Below, one piece after another: positions 56,076 through 62,917 of a stretch of DNA of 64,000 bases. Position 1 is the stretch's first letter, and each line of letters begins with the position of its first letter. Under the pieces are notes generated by a model that searched no databases, was not told where the DNA came from, and saw nothing but the letters and a program-made list of their open reading frames with translations. Both the position numbers and the translations under genes were made by a program. The stretch is from Egibacteraceae bacterium (GTDB lineage Bacteria; Actinomycetota; Nitriliruptoria; Euzebyales; Egibacteraceae): assembly GCA_040905805.1 (NCBI GenBank), contig JBBDQS010000136.1:18696-82695 (forward strand). Reading direction: 5' to 3'.

Positions 56076-58016
56076 CTAGTCCTCGGAGAACGTGTAGAGC
56101 TCCACGGTCTGCCCACGGCGCAGCGTGGTCCCCGGCGAGGGGTCCTGCACCTCGACGCGACCGACCCGCCCGGCGGGGAACGGCCCGAGGCGCGGACGGG
56201 GCTCGGCGATGACCTGGGCGACGAGGCCTGCGCCCTCGATGGTGGCGACGGCCTCCTCGATCGGGTCGTTGCGCACGTCGGGGACCTCCACGGTGGTCGA
56301 TCCCCGGGAGACGGTCACCGGCACGGTGCTGCCCTCGTCGACCTCCGTGTCTGCATCCACCCCCTGGCGGATCACGGCGCCCGGCGTGGGGAACTCGTCG
56401 CTGAACTCGCCGGTGAACTCCCCGACCAGGTCGGCGCCGGCCAGCGCGGCCTCGGCCTGTTCCCGATCCATCCCCGCCAGGTCGGGGACGGTGACCTGAC
56501 GGACCCCGAGCGACACGTTGATCACCACGCTGTCGCCCTGGGTGAGCGCCGTCTCGGGTTCGGGGGCCTGGGCCTGCACCAACCCCGCGGGCACCGTCGG
56601 CGAGAAGTCCTCGTCCACGCGCACCTCGAAGCGGTGCTCGGGCCCCTCGAGCAGCGCGAGGGCCTCGTCGCGGGGCATCTGCGCGACATCGGGCATAGCC
56701 GTCGCGGCCCGTCCGGCGGAGAAGACCACCGCCACCGAATCCCCGCGCCGCAGCTCCTGGCCGGCCTGCGGGTCCTGGCGCAGCACCTGACCGGCGGGCA
56801 CGTCGAAGTCGGGTTCGGTCCCGGTGACGACCAGCTCCAAGCCGAGGGGTTCCAGCGCGGCGGAGGCCTGCGTCTCGGACAGGTCCTGCAGACCGGGGAC
56901 GGTGGTCACCGGCGCCAGCAGGAAGTGCCAGGCAGCGAAGCCCGCACCGGCGGTGGTCGCGAGCACCAGCAGCAGGACAGCCACCCGCAGGAGCCCACGG
57001 CGTCGATGGCGGGCCGGTCGGGGCTGGTCGCGAGCGGGCGGCGGAGCGGACGCGTCGGTCTGGGGGTCGGCGGCCAGGGAGACCGTCTGCGCGGACTCGG
57101 CGGGGATCACGAGCGTGCGGTCCACGCCGTTGCGGCTGGGCACCGTGACCGGTTGCGGCCCGGTCGGCACGGCGGCACGCAGCGCCGTCACGAGCGCCTC
57201 GAGGTCGGGGTAGCGCTTGCCGGGGTCACGCGCGGTCGCCTTCGCCACCACCCGGTCCAGTGCCCGCGAGGCATCCGAGACGAAGGAGCTGGGCGCGGGG
57301 ATGGACTCGCGGGCGTGGCGCACGGCGATGGCCATCGGGCTGTCCGCGGGCAGTGGCTTGCGGCCGGTGAGCAGCTCGAAGAGCACGATCCCGACCGCGT
57401 ACTGGTCGCTCGCCGCGGTGGCCTCGCGACCGTCGACCAGCTCGGGTGCGAGGTAGTGCACGCTGCCGATCAGGGCCCCGGTCTGGGTGTGGCCGGTCTC
57501 GGCGACCGCGCGGGCGATGCCGAAGTCCGCGACCTTCGGGGTCCCGTCGGGGGCGATGAGCACGTTCTCCGGTTTGATGTCGCGGTGCACCAGGCCGGTG
57601 GCGTGCGCGCGGCCGAGCGCATGGCAGACCGGCTCGATGACGGCCAGCGCCTCGCCCGGGTTGAGCCGCCCGCGTTCGGCCAGGACCTGGCGCAGCGACG
57701 GGCCGTCCACGTACTCCATGACGATGTAGGGCAGGTCGGCGGCGCCCTGGTCGAAGACGTTCACCACGCTCGGGTGCAGCAGCGACGCGGCGTGCCGGGC
57801 CTCCGTGCGAAAGCGCTCGAGCAGGCTTGCGTCCTCAGCGAGGTGCCCGTGCAGCACCTTGACCGCGACGTCGCGGTCAAGCGACTCGTCACGCGCACGG
57901 TAGATGGTGGCCATCCCGCCGGCGCCGATGCGCGCGACCAGGCGATAGCGGCCTGCGAGGAGGCTGCCGATCGTCGCCGTGGCGTCCTCGGTGTCGGGCC
58001 GTGAGCTGATGTCCAT
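56076..58016 (-). CDS. Serine/threonine kinase with PASTA repeats (PknB-like)
   Basis: A 646-residue membrane kinase. The kinase domain (about 25-285) has GAGGMATIY, VAVKVL, HRDIKPENV and ADFGIAR; a Pro/Arg-rich linker and one transmembrane helix (about 345-367) follow; then four PASTA-type repeats (TVPGLQDLSETQASAAL, AMPDVAQMPRDEALAL, TVPDLAGMDREQAEAAL, EVPDVRNDPIEEAVATI). PknB-type kinases sense muropeptide and lipid II and control cell-wall growth. The ATG lies nine bases after TAGACT, leaving a very short leader. No FtsW, PBP or PstP gene lies next to it, which is unusual. Confidence 0.93.
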   Translation of the reverse strand: MDISSRPDTEDATATIGSLLAGRYRLVARIGAGGMATIYRARDESLDRDVAVKVLHGHLAEDASLLERFRTEARHAASLLHPSVVNVFDQGAADLPYIVMEYVDGPSLRQVLAERGRLNPGEALAVIEPVCHALGRAHATGLVHRDIKPENVLIAPDGTPKVADFGIARAVAETGHTQTGALIGSVHYLAPELVDGREATAASDQYAVGIVLFELLTGRKPLPADSPMAIAVRHARESIPAPSSFVSDASRALDRVVAKATARDPGKRYPDLEALVTALRAAVPTGPQPVTVPSRNGVDRTLVIPAESAQTVSLAADPQTDASAPPPARDQPRPARHRRRGLLRVAVLLLVLATTAGAGFAAWHFLLAPVTTVPGLQDLSETQASAALEPLGLELVVTGTEPDFDVPAGQVLRQDPQAGQELRRGDSVAVVFSAGRAATAMPDVAQMPRDEALALLEGPEHRFEVRVDEDFSPTVPAGLVQAQAPEPETALTQGDSVVINVSLGVRQVTVPDLAGMDREQAEAALAGADLVGEFTGEFSDEFPTPGAVIRQGVDADTEVDEGSTVPVTVSRGSTTVEVPDVRNDPIEEAVATIEGAGLVAQVIAEPRPRLGPFPAGRVGRVEVQDPSPGTTLRRGQTVELYTFSED

Positions 58017-58025
58017 ACCCCAGTC

Positions 58026-58031
58026 AGTCTA
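58026..58031 (-). promoter_or_regulatory. -10 element (TAGACT) for the PASTA kinase
   Basis: TAGACT ends nine bases before ATG 58016, consistent with a leaderless or near-leaderless transcript. Confidence 0.45.
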
Positions 58032-58073
58032 CGGCGGTGGCCGTGGGCGGAGCGGTAGGCGAACCGGCCGGGC

Positions 58074-58079
58074 TATCCT
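58074..58079 (+). promoter_or_regulatory. Leaderless -10 element (TATCCT)
   Basis: TATCCT ends eight bases before ATG 58088; it shares a 71-bp divergent spacer with the kinase promoter. Confidence 0.45.
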
Positions 58080-58087
58080 GTAGCGCG

Positions 58088-58438
58088 ATGAGTGACCAGG
58101 CGCCCACCGGAACGTTCCACGACGAGCTGGTCGGCATGGGTTTCGTGACGGTGCAGAAGGACCGCCGCGGCGTGCTGCAGTACGCCAGGCGTCCGAACAG
58201 CTTCCTCACCGAGTGGGTGCACGACGACGGCACCGAGGCCTTGTTCACCTGGGAGTTCGCCCTGGGGGACTTCTGCGACGCGGCGGGGTGGCAGATCGGT
58301 GCGGCCGAGACCAGCCTGCACATCCTGTACCCGCAGTTCGACGTGCAGCTGGACCGCGACGCCGAACAGGTCACCGCCGAGGTCTCCCGGTTGGAGTCGC
58401 GGTTGACCGGGCTGGACCTGGCGGACCCCCGGCTCTGA
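58088..58438 (+). CDS. Conserved hypothetical protein
   Basis: A 116-residue soluble protein: FHDELVGMGFVTVQKDRRGV, WEFALGDFCDAAGWQIG, LHILYPQFDVQLDRD. Alternating strands with a terminal helix; no family named. Leaderless start. The next gene starts after one base, so they form a unit with thiE. Confidence 0.7.
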   Translation: MSDQAPTGTFHDELVGMGFVTVQKDRRGVLQYARRPNSFLTEWVHDDGTEALFTWEFALGDFCDAAGWQIGAAETSLHILYPQFDVQLDRDAEQVTAEVSRLESRLTGLDLADPRL

Positions 58439-58439
58439 C

Positions 58440-58742
58440 GTGAACCGACCGAGCGAGCCCCTGCTGGACTTCGTCATCCTCGGACGGCATCTGCGCGTCG
58501 CCGCCTGGTGTGTCGGGGGCGTCACGGGGGTCGGGATGCTCGTCGAGGTCGCCCGGGGTGGCCCCCTGTGGGCCGCCGCGCTGCGCTGGGCCACCACGGC
58601 GGTCGCGGGCGCGCTGCTGGTCACGGCCGTGCTCGTGGCCCTGCAGGCCTACCGTGCGGCCGATGCCGCCCAACGCCGTGGTGATCGCCTCTCGGGCGAT
58701 GACGTGCGGCTGGCGCCCCCCCGCCGACCGCCGGAACCGTGA
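58440..58742 (+). CDS. Small membrane protein before thiE
   Basis: A 100-residue protein with hydrophobic segments near 18-36 and 47-68 and a basic, Pro-rich C-terminus. It starts one base after the previous stop, and its stop overlaps the thiE start as GTGA. Function unknown. Confidence 0.7.
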   Translation: MNRPSEPLLDFVILGRHLRVAAWCVGGVTGVGMLVEVARGGPLWAAALRWATTAVAGALLVTAVLVALQAYRAADAAQRRGDRLSGDDVRLAPPRRPPEP

Positions 58743-59398
58743 CCGGCCGGGACGGTGCCTGGCGGCGCCGGCGCCTCGCCGAGGCGGTCCTGTACCTGTG
58801 CGTGGACCGGCGGGCCGAGCAGGGCGACCTGGCCGGCCTGCTCGAGGCCGTGCTGGGGGCTGGGGTCGACGTGGTCCAGCTGCGCGACAAGACCGCGCCG
58901 GCCCACGAGCTGCGTTCGGCTGCCGCCGTGTTCGCCGATGCCGCGCACCGCCACGACGCCCTGTTCGTGCTGAACGACGACCCGGCCCTGGCCGTCGAGG
59001 GGCACGCCGACGGCGTCCACGTCGGCCAGGACGACACGCGGCCCGCGACCGCGCGGGCGGTGGTGGGCGCCGAGCGGCTGATCGGGCGCTCCACCCACAC
59101 GGTCGCGGAGGTCGACCGGGCGATGGCCGAGGACTGCGACTACTTCGCCGTCGGGCCGGTGCATCCCACCCCGACCAAGGAGGGCAGGCCCGGCGTGGGG
59201 CTGGCGCCTGTGCGGCACGCGGCGGCCGTCGCCGGTGACGACCGGCCGTGGTTCGTCACCGGCGCCATGGCGGCGCGGACGGCACCGGCCGTGCTCGCCG
59301 CCGGGGCCCGTCGCCTGGTGGTGGTCCGGGCGATCACCGATGCGAGGGAGCCCGCAGCGGCGACCGCCGAGCTGGTCGCCCTGCTCCGTCAGGGGTGA
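58739..59398 (+). CDS. thiE: Thiamine-phosphate synthase
   Basis: A 219-residue TIM-barrel enzyme that joins HMP-PP and the thiazole phosphate. Motifs include VLYLCVDRR, DVVQLRDKTAPAHEL (phosphate site), FVLNDDPALAVEGHADGVHVGQDD, GRSTHT and YFAVGPVHPTPTKEG. Length and order fit ThiE. No other thiamine gene or TPP riboswitch is near; it is the end of a three-gene run with GTGA coupling to the preceding gene. Confidence 0.93.
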   Translation: MTGRDGAWRRRRLAEAVLYLCVDRRAEQGDLAGLLEAVLGAGVDVVQLRDKTAPAHELRSAAAVFADAAHRHDALFVLNDDPALAVEGHADGVHVGQDDTRPATARAVVGAERLIGRSTHTVAEVDRAMAEDCDYFAVGPVHPTPTKEGRPGVGLAPVRHAAAVAGDDRPWFVTGAMAARTAPAVLAAGARRLVVVRAITDAREPAAATAELVALLRQG

Positions 59399-59422
59399 GA
59401 GCGTCGCGGGCGCTCAGACCGC

Positions 59423-60331
59423 TCAGGCAAGTGCGGTGAGCATGTCTTGCATCTCGTCGGGGATGAGGACGCTGCCGAGCCGGTCGACGATCGCGCCGTC
59501 CCGGTCGATGGTGAACAGCCACGGCTCGGAGGGCAGGTCCCACGCCTCCACGGGCGCGGCGACGGTCTGGCCCGCATCCTCGTAGATCTCGACGTGGATG
59601 AACGCGACGTCGTCCCAGTCTCCGTCCTGCCTGATCTCGTCGAGGTCGGCCACGGCCGGCCCGCAGGCCGCGGTCTGGCAGTAGGCGGGCGTGGCGAAGA
59701 CCAGGGCGACGGGGCGCCCGTCCGCCAACGCCTGCTCGAGGCTGACCTCGTGCATGCCGCAGTCGTCGGGCTGCTGGGTGCACAGCTCCTCCATGCCCAT
59801 CGCGTCCTCGACGGTGGGGGTCGCGACCGCGGTCGCGTCCTGCCCCGGGACGGCCAGCGCGCTGTCCTCGGGGGCGATGACGTCCACCGCGAGCTCGCCG
59901 ATGTCGTCGCCGTCGCGCACCACGACGATCACGGGCCCAGGATCGGGGACATCGATCCGGGTGTGGTAGACACCGAGCGGACCACCGGTGTCGACGAAGG
60001 TCGCGGGGAAGGGACCGGCGAGCTCGTTGCCGTCGGGGTCGCGCAGCCGCACGTCGAGCTCGGCGTCGAGGACCGGCACGTTGTCCGCGGACACGACGCC
60101 GAAGGCGAAGCGCTGGTCGGTGCCGGCGAGCGTCTCGAAGGAGGCATTGACGACGGTGAGGGTCTGCTCCTCGCCCCCGGTGGTCTGCGTGGACGAACGC
60201 CCGGCCGGGGCGTCCGACGACGGTTGCTCGTCATCGGCCCCGTCCTCTTGGCCGCAGGCGGCGAGCACGCCACCGGCCAGGACCGTGCCCGCGGCGTAAC
60301 CGACGGATTTCAACAGGGCTCGGCGGTGCAT
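59423..60331 (-). CDS. Thioredoxin-fold lipoprotein with beta domain
   Basis: A 302-residue lipoprotein. The N-terminus MHRRALLKS with a hydrophobic run and lipobox LAACG (Cys near 26) indicates export and lipidation, perhaps by Tat given the RR pair. A Ser/Gln/Thr linker and a beta-rich domain (about 60-150) follow. The last 130 residues contain a thioredoxin-like domain with YCQTAACGP and a further Cys pair (LCTQQPDDCG). GAAGGA precedes the ATG. It may act on disulfides or metals outside the cell. Confidence 0.78.
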   Translation of the reverse strand: MHRRALLKSVGYAAGTVLAGGVLAACGQEDGADDEQPSSDAPAGRSSTQTTGGEEQTLTVVNASFETLAGTDQRFAFGVVSADNVPVLDAELDVRLRDPDGNELAGPFPATFVDTGGPLGVYHTRIDVPDPGPVIVVVRDGDDIGELAVDVIAPEDSALAVPGQDATAVATPTVEDAMGMEELCTQQPDDCGMHEVSLEQALADGRPVALVFATPAYCQTAACGPAVADLDEIRQDGDWDDVAFIHVEIYEDAGQTVAAPVEAWDLPSEPWLFTIDRDGAIVDRLGSVLIPDEMQDMLTALA

Positions 60332-60450
60332 CGGTGGGTCCTTCGCTCGTCATCCCGGCCGGAACAGGCCGGCAGCGGCTGGTGGCGGACGGGCGCGAAT
60401 GCCCGACCCGTATGCCAGCGTAGCGCCCAGCGATCGCTCGCAGGACGCGG

Positions 60451-60456
60451 CAGACT
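60451..60456 (+). promoter_or_regulatory. Possible -10 element (CAGACT)
   Basis: CAGACT ends seven bases before ATG 60464, a weaker version of the leaderless pattern seen across the window. Confidence 0.3.
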
Positions 60457-60463
60457 CGGGCGT

Positions 60464-61366
60464 ATGCCTCGCCTCGCCCTCTGGTCCCGGCTCCTGCTGG
60501 CGGTCGTGCTCGCGGCCACGGCCTGCATCCCGGCGGTGTCAGAGCCGGCGCAGACGGTTGTTGTGGGGGTGGGCTCCAGCGACGAGCAGCGCCTGCTCGC
60601 CGCCCTCAGCATCGTGGCCCTCGACCGGGCGGGCCTGACCCCCGAGATCCGCCCGGACCTCGGTGGCACGGTGCACCTCCGGCGGGAGGCGCTGCGGGGC
60701 AACATCGACGTCTTCTGGGACTACACGGGCGCGGCGTGGGCCCTGGGTCTGCATCAGCAGACCCCGCCCGCCGACCCGAAGGAGTCCTACGAGCGGGTCC
60801 GCCGTGCCGACGAGGAGCGCAACCTCACCTGGCTGGAGCCGACCACCGCCAACGCGACGCTGGCGCTGTTCGTGCGAGAGGACGTGCTGCCGGAGGGCGA
60901 GCCGGCCACCCTGTCCTGGCTGTCACGAGGACTGGCCGGGCAGCAGGTGTGCGCGGACGAGGACTTCATCACCCGCCCCGGTGGCCTGGAGGATCTGGCG
61001 CGGGCGTACGCGTTCAACCTCGATGACGTGCAACTCGTGGCCGCGGGGGAGAGCGAGGCCATCCGACAGGTCGCTTCGGGGCGCTGCTACGCGGGGCTGG
61101 CGACGGCCACCGCCGGGGCTGCCCGCAACGCCGGCCTCGTGCGGGTCGCCGACGACCTCGTGGTGTTCCCCGCCTTCGTCGTCGCGCCGGTGGTCCGCAG
61201 CCGATCGGTGGAGGCCGTGCCGGGTCTCGAGGACGTCTTCGAGCCCGTCGTCGGGCTGCTCGACACTGCTGGCCTGGCCGCGCTGAACGCCCGGGTCGAC
61301 GCTGGTGCGGACCCCGAGCAGCTGGCCGAGGAGGTGCTCGCCGAGGTCCTGCCACCCCGGTCTTGA
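60464..61366 (+). CDS. Osmoprotectant (glycine betaine/choline) ABC transporter substrate-binding lipoprotein
   Basis: A 300-residue lipoprotein with signal and lipobox LAATAC, followed by an OpuAC/ProX-like fold: IVVVGV-like start (TVVVGVGSSDEQRLLAALSI), REALRGNIDVFWDYTGAAWA (typical of OpuBC/OpuCC) and repeated small-residue helices. It should bind quaternary amines. No permease or ATPase gene is next to it, so it would have to share a transporter. Near-leaderless start. Confidence 0.82.
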   Translation: MPRLALWSRLLLAVVLAATACIPAVSEPAQTVVVGVGSSDEQRLLAALSIVALDRAGLTPEIRPDLGGTVHLRREALRGNIDVFWDYTGAAWALGLHQQTPPADPKESYERVRRADEERNLTWLEPTTANATLALFVREDVLPEGEPATLSWLSRGLAGQQVCADEDFITRPGGLEDLARAYAFNLDDVQLVAAGESEAIRQVASGRCYAGLATATAGAARNAGLVRVADDLVVFPAFVVAPVVRSRSVEAVPGLEDVFEPVVGLLDTAGLAALNARVDAGADPEQLAEEVLAEVLPPRS

Positions 61367-61385
61367 CGCCGTGCCCGCGCCGGCG

Positions 61386-61391
61386 TATGGT
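61386..61391 (+). promoter_or_regulatory. -10 element (TATGGT) next to an SOS box
   Basis: TATGGT lies 11 bases before the SOS palindrome, so a bound repressor would cover the start of transcription. Confidence 0.4.
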
Positions 61392-61402
61392 GACCGGGTT
61401 GA

Positions 61403-61418
61403 TCGAACACCGGTTCGA
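61403..61418. promoter_or_regulatory. LexA (SOS) operator
   Basis: TCGAACACCGGTTCGA has both half-sites TCGAAC and GTTCGA with a four-base centre, the actinobacterial/mycobacterial LexA consensus. It lies just after a possible -10 and 167 bp before the DUF6504 gene. Confidence 0.65.
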
Positions 61419-61584
61419 GAGCAAGCGGTTTGCGTCGGTCCGGTTCGATCAGTGCAGCGGCGTGGCAGTCGGCCCGCGAGGGAAGGCGCGAGCTGGCCGC
61501 CACGCCGCATCCTTCCTGTGGCCCGATGTGGCTTGTGACCACTGTGGCCGCCTGCTCCGCGCAGTGGCCCGGGAAAGGGAGGCG

Positions 61585-61833
61585 ATGGCTAAGCGCTACC
61601 GGGAACCGGTCGAGGTGGACGTCGACGTCGGTGGACCCACACGGTTCGCCTGGCGAGGGGGCTCCTACCGGGTGGTCACGGTGCTCGGCCACTGGCGCGA
61701 GGACGCCGGCTACTGGTCGGGGGCCCGCCTGGAGGTCCCCCAGCGGGACCTCTGGCGGGTGGAGGCGCACGGCGGCATCTACGAGCTGGTCCGCGAGGCC
61801 GGTGTCTGGCGCCTGGACCGGGTGTGGGACTGA
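61585..61833 (+). CDS. DUF6504-family small protein
   Basis: An 82-residue protein: PVEVDVDVGGPTRFAWRGG, YRVVTVLGHWRE, LWRVEAHGGIYELVREAGVW. This is the compact beta-rich DUF6504 pattern, which occurs next to DNA-repair polymerase cassettes in actinobacteria as I recall. GGGAGG lies two bases before ATG, with AAAGGG slightly upstream. An SOS box 167 bp upstream supports a damage-response link. No imuB, imuA or dnaE2 gene is present. Confidence 0.75.
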   Translation: MAKRYREPVEVDVDVGGPTRFAWRGGSYRVVTVLGHWREDAGYWSGARLEVPQRDLWRVEAHGGIYELVREAGVWRLDRVWD

Positions 61834-62192
61834 CCCGCGTGTCGCCGGAGCCTGCCGAGGAGGCCGAGCCTGGGGATCACGCCTTCTCCTCCCTGGTCTG
61901 GATCCATCGCGAACGCGGCGACTGTAGGGCGTCACGCTGAACGAGGACGGTCGCGTCACCTTCGATGAGGATGAGTAGGCCGGCCGGAACGTGCGGGTAG
62001 CGCATAGCTGGCGCGACTTGGTGATGGATGGACATCGTGACCGTGTCAACGGCGGGGGCCGTCGTGCTGGGCTGTCGGCGTGCAGGGTGAGGCTGTCGGC
62101 GGGCACGGTGGGGCTCAGCGCGGCGGGACCCGCAGCTGGGGGTCGTGAAGCTGCTCGGGTGGGCTGGTGGCCATGTCGAGCAGCCTGAACGG
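61834..62192. other. Gene-poor spacer between DUF6504 and DUF6431 genes
   Basis: About 360 bp of lower coding character. On the minus strand a 52-codon frame (ATG near 62037 to about 61877) encodes MRYPHVPAGLLILIEGDATV and a charged end, possibly a truncated partner gene of DUF6431, but I cannot confirm it. No RNA gene or clear repeat. Confidence 0.35.
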
Positions 62193-62789
62193 TCACCGCA
62201 CGGGTGGGCAGGGGCGGCTGGTGTTGGCCAGCAGCAGCCCGCGGGTGAGCGTGCACAGCGCCTGCCAGCGGTCCGTGGGCGCGTCGAGGTGGTGGCGCTG
62301 GTAGGCGGCCGTCGCGATGGCCAGCTCGCCCAGCGCGGCATGCACCGGTGAGGGCCATCCCCCGGCCGGCTCCAGGCGGCCCAGGCTGGCGTCCAGGCGG
62401 TAGGCCAACCGCGTGCCCAGGGCGGCCAGAGCGCACGCGCGGGCGCGGAAGCGGCGCAGCCATCCGCGGACGGTGCCGGCCGGTACGCCCAGGCGCACGG
62501 CGATGGGGCGATGCCCGTGCCCGTGGGCGGCGTCAAGCAGTGCGGCGCCGATCACGTCGATGGCGTAGGCGCGGCGCTGGAGCATCACCGCGGGCAGCAG
62601 GACGTGGGTGAGCGCGCAGGCACGGCAGCGTGCCCGCCGCGGTCGTATGACGCGCACGGTGTCGCCGGCGCGCAGCACTCGGCGCCGTGCCCACCCCCAC
62701 GGGCGTAGCTCAGCGCTGCACGGGCAGCTCACCTGGCCGGCGCGCAGCGCACGGTCGACAGCGTGGATCTGGTCGGGGACGACGAGCAT
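62193..62789 (-). CDS. DUF6431 protein (transposon-associated helix-turn-helix type)
   Basis: A 198-residue protein. The N-terminal zinc ribbon has CPC and CRAC (RARCRACALTHVLLPA), followed by the helix-turn-helix-like RPIAVRLGVPAGTVRGWLRRF (in two parts). DUF6431 genes usually travel with a DDE-type transposase; none is present, so the element looks incomplete. AGGAGG lies eight bases before ATG 62789. It is divergent from the repeat-bearing frame. Confidence 0.75.
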   Translation of the reverse strand: MLVVPDQIHAVDRALRAGQVSCPCSAELRPWGWARRRVLRAGDTVRVIRPRRARCRACALTHVLLPAVMLQRRAYAIDVIGAALLDAAHGHGHRPIAVRLGVPAGTVRGWLRRFRARACALAALGTRLAYRLDASLGRLEPAGGWPSPVHAALGELAIATAAYQRHHLDAPTDRWQALCTLTRGLLLANTSRPCPPVR

Positions 62790-62917
62790 GACGGGGACCT
62801 CCTGGCCGGGCTGATGGAGCCCGGCAGGCTGCCCGCCCTGCGCCCGCGCCGCCGGTCCGCAAGCGGCCCTGTCCTCAACTGCCGTGACGTAGGACTACCT
62901 CGCGGTCCTCATCCCAC

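Noticed and set aside
61403..61470. tRNA T-arm-like GGTTCGA sequences
   Set aside because: No acceptor stem, anticodon arm or CCA-compatible fold; the first copy is better explained as an SOS half-site.
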